Assembly (NCBI GenBank): GCA_015501075.1
Contig: JADNYJ010000001.1
Span: 1,488,001 to 1,552,000 of the forward strand
Source: Gymnopilus junonius
Taxonomy: Eukaryota > Basidiomycota > Agaricomycetes > Agaricales > Galerinaceae
Direction of reading: 5' to 3'
DNA: 64,000 nt
Position numbers and translations under genes: made by a program. A model generated the notes under the pieces. It worked only from the letters and a program-made list of their open reading frames with translations. It did not search any database and had not been told where the DNA came from. Shown here piece by piece: positions 57,704 through 64,000 of this stretch (its first letter is position 1; every line of letters starts with the position of its first letter).

Positions 57704-58604
57704 GTTCCGGGGGTTTGATAGATTCTAATCAAAGAATTATGAAGTGAAGAGAATGTGAAAGTGATGGTCCATGGGAGAAATGGAGCTGAGTCACATCAGG
57801 GAGGGGATGGGCGCTATTTTTTTTTTTGCGCAGTCTAGATTATCGGATTTAAAATAATCGACGGTCTATTTCAGTTGTGGCAGCTGATCTGCCGTTCTGT
57901 CTACATGGGGTTGGACGGGGATAAGCAGAGTAGGAACCTAAATTCTTTCTTTATCGAAGGGACAAGAGGGGTCAAGGGTCTATTGTTGTCCTTTCTGGCG
58001 CCATGAAATGTCCGGCACTTTTACTTTATGAAGGACTTCTCTCGGCCGCTTTGCCTTATTACATAGATGAAGGGAAAAGGCCGAGATGAGGCCAAGGCGA
58101 CGTGTCATATTTGGGTCGTTGCATACATACATAGATCATCGAATATCACACACCTTTGTACACAACAATCACTGATTCGGAAGATCCTTGAAGACTGCCA
58201 TGCCGAGAATTGAATTGCTGGTCTGACACAAATACCCCGGGAACCCAGGAAGATGGATGTTGCACCAGAGTAACGGTGCCTAGTTGATATAAAAGGGCGT
58301 GTCCAACAAAGTCCGTGGACGGGGTGCAGCCAAAGGGGGAGACAAACATGGACCTACAACCGGCCGATACACGTGGGAAGACACGGAAAAGGGTTTTTTT
58401 TGTATACATCTCCGTGTACCTGGTCTATGCATCCACAATCCTTCCATGCTGCACTGCCATGAGGTCGTGAGATAGGAAGCTTGACGAGAATTCTACTGCC
58501 TATCTATTTCCCAGAACAGTCTATAGATGCCCTGTTGCCTTGCCTGCTTTCTTTTCTCTCATCTCTGCTAGATACTGCCATCACCGCCCTCATTCCAGCC
58601 AGCG
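57704..58604. other. intergenic, no gene seen
   Basis: 3' flank of the amidase and promoter of the kinase-like gene. A minus-strand ORF at 58146-58409 has no support. Confidence 0.5.
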
Positions 58605-60087
58605 ATGAGTCTAGCTGTAAGAACCATCCTGCGCCCCGTCGTGTGGTCAGATGTCGACTCGCGTGGGCACGCTATCCGCCGTCCTCGCTCGCCAGACTTC
58701 GATCCCCCAGGACAGTATCAAGATTCACCTGCCAGGAAGAAACTCAAGTCTTTCGGCCAGCCTGCCTTGTACTATCCACCCATGCTCAGCCCCTCCGAAA
58801 AACTATGGCGCGATCGCTATACGTATCTGCTGCAGAGAGGGTACCAGCTCCGACCACGTTATTCACCCAATTGGACCCCAACGAGTTTTGGGAACGGGAG
58901 GCATTACCATAGTGGGGAGGATCACATCATGCAGATCGTGTGTCCATTCTTTTCGTTTCGTACTTTTCGGAGCTGATGGGTATCATAGCTCCCTCAGGTG
59001 TTGGATGGAATCCGGAGGCAGGACGGGCTGGTCGTTTGCATCAAGATGATCCAGGATCCGAGAAAAGCGAAGCAGATCCAAATCACGGAGTACTTTTCTT
59101 CGCGCAAGATGACTGAAGATTCGCGGAACCATGTCGTCCCGTTCTATGATACGTTTGCAGACAACTTTTTGCCTCACATTCAATATATGGTCATGCCTGT
59201 CCTTCGACGCTTTGATGATCCAGAGTTCCATTTGGTGTCAGATGTGGTGGACTTTGTTTCTCAGGTTTTGGAGGTGTGTTCATTAAACCTAGTTTGCCCC
59301 TGCTCTGCATATTCACTTTCAGCTTACAGGGACTGACGTTTCTCCACGAAAATAACGTTGCTCATCAGTATGTGAATTCTTCGTCACAATTGCTTCGTAT
59401 TCTAATGACGCGTCTACATTAGCAATCTCACCGCCGAGCATATCATGATGGACGCCAAAGCCATCATCCCAACAGGATGGCATTTCGTCTCACACTTTTG
59501 CGAGCCGGACGGCATGACAAGGGTCGCACCTTTAGACAGGAAGAATTTACCTGTGCGATACTACTTTGTTGGGTTTGGGAACTGTTATCACATTCCTCCC
59601 AAAAAAGCACCGCTTGTGATGGATATTGGGGGCAACGACGATAATGTGCCCGAGTTGTTCAAGGGAAAGCCGTACGACCCTTACAAATTGGATATTTATA
59701 CCCTTGCGAACGTATTTTCGAAGGAGCTGTGCCAGGTGCGCCCGCGCGGCTTTTCCCTGTCCCTTTTTTCTTGTTCATGTTCGTTGACTGTATGGCTTCC
59801 CTCAGAAATACTACGACGTAGAGTTCCTCGACGAACTAATAACTTACATGCGGATACCCGAATTCGAGAAACGGCCAGGGGCGGACAAGGTCCTGCGAAG
59901 GTGGTACCACATACGAAATATGTTGAACGAGGACGAAATCGAAGAGCAGATCCTGCGATATCGACAAGGCATGCGTCGTCGGTATCTTACAGACTCTCCG
60001 GGTAGCTCTACAAGCGGCGGGCGGTCGGATAAGAGGGATATATCTTCTATCCTTAACCGGGTGCGTCTGCTCTTTGCTGTCTTCTAA
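58605..60087 (+). CDS. protein-kinase-like protein, predicted pseudokinase
   Basis: Five exons (58605-58937, 58998-59273, 59330-59367, 59423-59735, 59806-60087) join in frame to 413 residues. The kinase fold is recognisable: the Lys strand GLVVCIKMIQD, the hinge region YMVMPVLRRF, LTFLHENNVAHH, and the C-lobe YDPYKLDIYTLANVF and FLDELITYMRIPEFEKRPGA. In the catalytic loop of relatives (AHRD....NIMMD) this protein has AHHNLTAEHIMMD: the Asp base is Asn and the metal-binding Asn is His. The DFG motif reads GFG (YYFVGFGNCY). All three losses predict no phosphotransfer. This fits a mushroom-expanded kinase-like family in which inactive members are frequent. The last codons after GTGCGT may be intron; the frame stays open to TAA at 60087. 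Confidence 0.8.
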
Positions 60088-60214
60088 GTACCATAGTGAT
60101 GCTGAACCTGGATCGCTGTTACAGTGATTTATTGTTGATTTATCTATAGTCTTCGTTTCACGTCAACGTTGGCCTTGCGGCCGCAGCGTTCGTGTTCACT
60201 GAGATATACCTCCA

Positions 60215-60580
60215 TTCCTTTCAGCGGCTCTATATTCTGTTCTGTTCTGTCATGTCCCATATCATCTGTACTCTACTATCAAGAAGCAGTCATCCTTTGT
60301 ATACCTAGCCCCTCATTTTATTTTTTGCTCTGAACTCTCTAGAAGGACTCTTTTTCTTTGCTGTGTAGCTATCTGCTGACGTGGACAATCCTATTACCTC
60401 TGCTCACGCCGCTTCTTGAGTGATTCAGATCCAAGGCCGAGTGTTGTCCATATAGTTGTCATATTATGCATTCTGGACAAGAGGACAAGGTAAGTTGGGA
60501 AAGTCGTCACCCAGATGGGGAATCGAACTCTTGACCTTAATCCGGATCAAATGGCGAGCACGATGATGATGACATCCTTC
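60215..60580 (-). repeat. SINE-like repeat, copy 1
   Basis: About 350 bp shared with 61665-61990 in the same orientation. Common blocks are CATTCCTTTCAG, CATATCATCTGTACTCTAC, TTTCTTTGCTG, AGCTATCTGCT, TGGACAATCC, ATCCAAGG and GAGGACAAGG. At the high-coordinate end, read on the minus strand, lies a polymerase III B box (AGTTCGATTCC, at about 60520). This suggests a tRNA-derived SINE with its head at about 60570. The A box is not clear, so an ordinary dispersed repeat remains possible. Confidence 0.55.
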
Positions 60581-60740
60581 CCAGCGCGCCTTAAGACTGT
60601 CAAACTTTATTAATTTATTGCTGCTTCCGCACTCTGTCTATGCAAACACGCTCCGGTTGGTGCACCATCCGGCGACTCAGCACTCGCCCTGGCACCAATT
60701 ACTATTGCTCTTATGTGAAAGGGCACCGTAAGCATTCCAC

Positions 60741-61575
60741 TATGTCTATTCCGACATTTGACCGCGTACAAAATGCTTGGCTCCAGTCTGGGAAGACGAT
60801 GAATACAAACGTGATATACTGTGGGCCGGAGTATTAGGCTCTGTAGCTAGAAATCGTGCAATGGAAGACTCCGATGTCGATGTTCTCATCGTACTCAAAG
60901 AGCATGAGCGATCAGGTGAACTTGTAGATCTAAGTTTTACCTATCCTTACGCCCAGTGTATATCTCAATCTATCCAGGAATTGCTGAAGCTGTGCCCGCG
61001 AAGTGTCACTTATGTGCATATGGCAAGGACCGGATTGAGACCGGGGCCATGTTCGTGTTGAAGCCTTATTTTCAAGCCGAACGGTTTACGGGAACCGCCA
61101 AGACGTTGAGCACCTTCGCCTGGAGGCCATGACCATCTTAGAGGATGGATTAACAAGACTCAATAACGTCGCGGATGAAGTCAAAAAAATCAAGAAATGC
61201 GTTACAGAAGTGCAGATTCTCGAGGTGCTCTTTGAGCCCATTAATTGTATGATTGACTACGTTTAGAATTTCATTCAGCCTTCCCAGCAATCTATACGGG
61301 AGGAATGCATTCTGGCGCTGAGGAAAATTACTGAGCTGTTGGACATTCAGCCACTGCACCACCCCATGCGGACAATGCTCGCCTCGGTTGTATTCGACTA
61401 TGTCGGTCAGATCCGTACACTCCTAACTCAAAACGAGGTGGATGCCGCCACAGGAGATTTACCAATTTGGAAGATGGTATGGAATCGCCTCCAACCGACC
61501 TCGATGACCATGTGGTGCGTTGACTCTGGAGGTGCTGTGTTTAGGAAAGCTATATCAAACATATCCTAGCGTCAA
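60741..61575 (+). pseudogene. minimal nucleotidyltransferase-type gene, decayed
   Basis: The middle frame reads VWEDDEYKRDILWAGVLG-SVARNRAMEDSDVDVLIVLKE, the Gly-Ser plus Asp-X-Asp signature of the DNA polymerase beta-like nucleotidyltransferase fold (MNT type). The downstream parts are REVSLMCIWQGPD, then VRVEALFSSRTVYGNR and DVEHLRLEAM, a coiled segment (NNVADEVKKIKKCVTEV), and a last exon with MRTMLASVVFDYVGQIRTLL. Lesions: the ATG frame (MSIPTFDRVQNAW) is not continuous with the signature frame. One base is missing at about 60990 (IAEA-CARE). TGG has become TGA at about 61035 (QGPD-stop-DRGHV). MNT proteins transfer nucleotides to small molecules or proteins; here no product is expected. 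Confidence 0.7.
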
Positions 61576-61664
61576 AGAAATTAGCTGATAGATTTGAGGA
61601 AGAAGGTGAAGTTGATGATTCTATGTACAAGGATATCGTTCGGTAATCCTATTTTTTCTTTGTA

Positions 61665-61990
61665 TCTTCATTCCTTTCAGCTGTTGCTTGTTTTGGCCTG
61701 CGCTTTCATACCCATATCATCTGTACTCTACACTGTCAAGAAGTCCCTAGAACTTAGGATGTTTTCTTTGCTGCGAACATAGCTATCTGCTCGAGCTTGA
61801 AGTGGACAATCCAATGTCTTCAAGTTGTTCTCTGCTCAACAGTTCCCTAAGTGGTTCTAATCCAAGGTTGAGCGCTGACCATTTGTTGTCATGCTTTGCG
61901 TTCTGGAACAGAGGACAAGGCAATTAACGAAGGTGATGGCTTGGGTGATGCATTGATGACCAGGCGTGGAATCGAACCCTTGCCTTCAAT
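61665..61990 (-). repeat. SINE-like repeat, copy 2
   Basis: Second copy of the repeat at 60215-60580, with a perfect B box on the minus strand (GGGTTCGATTCC at about 61974). Its head end is cut short by the GGTAATTTACC repeat tract at 62020. The two copies bracket the nucleotidyltransferase pseudogene. Confidence 0.55.
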
Positions 61991-62029
61991 AGGGTTGCGT
62001 AAAAAACTATTTGTTTTTTACCGGCCCGG

Positions 62030-62072
62030 TAATTTACCGGTAATTTACCAGTAATTTACTGGTAAGTTACCT
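62030..62072. repeat. short tandem repeat GGTAATTTACC
   Basis: Four imperfect tandem copies of an 11-12 bp, nearly self-complementary unit (GGTAATTTACC, last one GGTAAGTTACC). The same 12-mer GGTAAGTTACCT occurs at 62061-62072 and 62773-62784, one on each side of the large inverted repeat. Confidence 0.7.
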
Positions 62073-62078
62073 CCTTGA

Positions 62079-62752
62079 CACTGCTGGCAGGGGACTTTTT
62101 TAGCTACGGTAAAATATTAGTAAAATAATAGCTTGCTTGTTTTAGTTTTAGACGAATTTACCTGCCAAGTAAAAGAAAAATATGACCCATGGTGAAAGAT
62201 TCACTACGTTTTACCTGTTACAAAAATTTTACAGCAAGTTAATTGTTTTGTTTCTATGGTATTTCAGCTTGAATACAATTACACCTAAAGATAACAATTA
62301 TCAGAAATCTAAACATCGAGAAAATACTCCGAAAACAATAAGTTTTCCCTATTGGGAAATGCATTGTAATACAAATTGTACAGATATAAGTTTTTTTGAC
62401 GGTAAAATTAATTAATTAGTGCGAATTGAATTATTTTACCGACAAAAAAACTTATATCGGTACAATGTATTTCCCAATAGGGAAAACTTATTGTTTTCGG
62501 AGTATTTTCTCGATGTTTAGATTTCTGATAATTGTTATCTTTAGGTGTAATTGTATTCAAGCTGAAATACCATAGAAACAAAACAATTAACTTGCTGTAA
62601 AATTTTTGTAACAGGTAAAACGTAGTGAATCTTTCACCATGGGTCATATTTTTCTTTTACTTGGCAGGTAAATTTGTCTAAAACTAAAACAAGCAAGCTA
62701 TTATTTTACTAATATTTTACTGTAGCTAAAAAAGTCCCCTGCCAGCAGTGTG
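62079..62752. mobile_element. 0.67 kb foldback element (two about 330 bp inverted arms)
   Basis: The left arm (about 62079-62411) is the reverse complement of the right arm (about 62429-62752), with a loop of under 20 bp. Both arms begin CACTGCTGGCAGGGGAC. The main difference is a 12 bp indel near the centre and a few substitutions, so the arms are young or homogenised. Each arm contains the same open frame (starting MTHGERFTTFYLLQ) because of the symmetry. I regard these as chance ORFs in AT-rich sequence. The repeats GGTAAGTTACCT flank it on both sides. A large hairpin of this kind resembles foldback or MITE-type DNA elements. Confidence 0.75.
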
Positions 62753-62784
62753 ATAGGGCAGGGTTTGCAGGTGGTAAGTTACCT

Positions 62785-63033
62785 GTATCACGTGATAGGT
62801 CAGTTGGGGGACCGAGGAGCAAGGAGGTTCTAACAGCCACCTTGGGCTGTATAATTCTAGCCAAGAACATGTAGTATCTCCTATACCACTTTAGAAGCTG
62901 GTCAGCTGTCAGGAATGTGCTATGTACTCGAGTAGCTAGCAGACCAGTCCTCACTACATCATTCACAGTAGTAGCCGGACTGGCAGAAATCATCAATTTT
63001 CTCGACATTTGCCTCGACATTTATCTCGCCCCA
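62785..63033. other. spacer before the Ulp1-like frame
   Basis: Contains the palindrome TATCACGTGATA at about 62787. No gene seen. Confidence 0.4.
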
Positions 63034-64000
63034 ATGACCCGCATAGCAGCCATACCTCTCAGTATATCTGAGATTTTGATACCAGAAGATAGTCTCAATG
63101 TGGTGGACTTGTCTACTTTCCCAGTCCCTTCTGACAAGAATGCCCCGAAGCTACTTGATCTCACTGATGACATGCTCTTCTCGGAAACAGCCAGCCTCAT
63201 CCAAGACGAACAACGGGTCGCATTTTTACAATCTCTGGCCATGCCAACAGGTGAAGAAACTCTAGAAATACGCGAACAAAGGGGCATTGCATTGGAAGCC
63301 AATCAGACAATCCAATCCCTCGTTTACCCCCACGGAAACATGGATATATGCCTGCCATTGTGGATTGTTGAATACTGGCTTGAGGCAAACTATATTTTGG
63401 AAGCAAAAATTCAGTGGCATGCTGCAATCACCTGGTTACAGCAGAAGAAGTCTCAAGGAACACTTGGTCTACTCACCCAACTCCCCTGGAAAGCAAAATT
63501 GCCAAGAACAATGGCTGCTGATGTTGATGACCTTGCTCTATTTTGTTCAGAAGACTGGCTAAGGACCCCCCAGATGGATATTCTAGCAGCCATCCTCAAT
63601 AGTCAGCTTGGATCTGCTCACAAGCCCGAATCTGTGGAGAAGACAAGCTTTGCACAAAAACTTGTCAGCCTCTACTGCCATTCAAAAGAAAAGTACCATG
63701 ACGAGACACACTTTATTCAAGAGTTGGACAAGAAGATGAAATCGGGTGCAGCTATGGCAGTGGGAGCAGTTGTCGGAATATGTATCAATGGAGGGGTCGT
63801 TTTGCTGCCTGATGATCAATTTAATGTTGTCAGCAACCACTGGTGCACATTTGTTATCGACGTCGCACAGCATACCTTTTACTATGGGGATCCACTGGGT
63901 TACCCCCCACCAGCCGAATTTGTGGCTATTATAAACTGGTGGCTTGGGTTCTCCTTCGAAGAACCATTCTCCATGGAGTGCTTGCCTATTACACAACAGA
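63034..64000 (+). CDS. Ulp1/C48-type protease-like protein, runs off the right edge
   Basis: From ATG at 63034 the frame is open for 322 codons to the window end, with no stop. It starts MTRIAAIPLSISEI; the N-terminal half is helical and unrecognised (LVYPHGNMDICLPLWIVEYW, QWHAAITWLQQKKSQGTL). From about residue 245 it resembles the Ulp1 cysteine-protease fold: GICINGGVVLLPDD, SNHWCTFVIDVAQHTFYYGDPLGYP, giving the catalytic His-Trp and Asp. The Cys would be past the edge. SUMO-protease-like genes of this sort often belong to DNA transposons or to expanded families in mushrooms. The neighbouring foldback element and SINE-like repeats make an element origin likely. The frame is intact as far as it can be seen. 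Confidence 0.65.
   Translation, partial: MTRIAAIPLSISEILIPEDSLNVVDLSTFPVPSDKNAPKLLDLTDDMLFSETASLIQDEQRVAFLQSLAMPTGEETLEIREQRGIALEANQTIQSLVYPHGNMDICLPLWIVEYWLEANYILEAKIQWHAAITWLQQKKSQGTLGLLTQLPWKAKLPRTMAADVDDLALFCSEDWLRTPQMDILAAILNSQLGSAHKPESVEKTSFAQKLVSLYCHSKEKYHDETHFIQELDKKMKSGAAMAVGAVVGICINGGVVLLPDDQFNVVSNHWCTFVIDVAQHTFYYGDPLGYPPPAEFVAIINWWLGFSFEEPFSMECLPITQQ

Noticed and set aside
62182..62647. Two related ORFs of 77 and 79 codons (MTHGERFTTFYL...) on opposite strands taken as paralogous genes
   Set aside because: They are the same sequence in the two arms of the inverted repeat; composition is AT-driven and no motif is present.
63021..63427. Minus-strand ORFs at the right end
   Set aside because: Antisense to the long open Ulp1-like frame, which has recognisable protease motifs.
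1..64000. CRISPR arrays, rRNA genes, bacterial operons
   Set aside because: No regularly spaced direct repeats or rRNA motifs seen; introns throughout show nuclear eukaryotic DNA.

Overview
The window is nuclear DNA from a mushroom-forming basidiomycete (Agaricomycetes), as an inference. Genes are dense and split by many 45-70 bp introns with GTRNGT donors (several GC donors) and YAG acceptors. The protein families fit this group: DUF7918, DUF6534, DUF6699, NACHT proteins, APH-like kinases, small secreted Cys-rich proteins and fungal RNase H. Most exon joins below were worked out by hand from reading frame, splice sites and comparison between paralogs. Nothing was searched against a database.

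Layout. 0-9.6 kb is a decayed, duplicated region. It holds a Ty3/gypsy 5' end (LTR plus broken gag) inserted in a DUF7918 pseudogene, an APH-like kinase pseudogene, a DUF7770-like fragment, and two copies of a secreted 8-Cys protein (one intact, one frameshifted). 9.8-13 kb has PAPS reductase (MET16), a 43-codon OST4 gene, and the intact DUF7918 paralog. 13.7-19 kb has three RNase H copies (frameshifted, relic, intact) around two unrecognised intron-containing genes. 20.7-31 kb has a DUF6699 gene, two large divergently transcribed low-complexity proteins and a small two-exon gene.

32.7-47.2 kb is the conserved core: a LARP7/Pof8-type telomerase-RNA protein with an xRRM, a DUF6534 membrane-protein locus, a NADAR-domain protein, three hotdog thioesterase paralogs, the ITP pyrophosphatase HAM1 and a 14-exon Atg22-like vacuolar transporter. 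47.9-55.2 kb carries a direct tandem duplication of a NACHT gene, both copies damaged. 55.6-60.1 kb has a secreted amidase and a predicted pseudokinase.

60.1-64 kb is again repeat-rich: two copies of a SINE-like repeat flank a nucleotidyltransferase pseudogene, then comes a 0.67 kb inverted-repeat (foldback) element, then a long reading frame for a Ulp1-type protease that runs off the right edge.

The core genes act in separate pathways: sulfate assimilation, N-glycosylation, telomerase RNA, nucleotide sanitation and vacuolar amino-acid export. They show no operon-like logic. The points of most interest are the fresh single-lesion pseudogenes, the NACHT pair with its Asn/Gly-rich N-terminal exon, the thioesterase cluster with conserved exon sizes, the large palindrome beside a Ulp1 protease, and the repeated RNase H copies around an undescribed gene pair.
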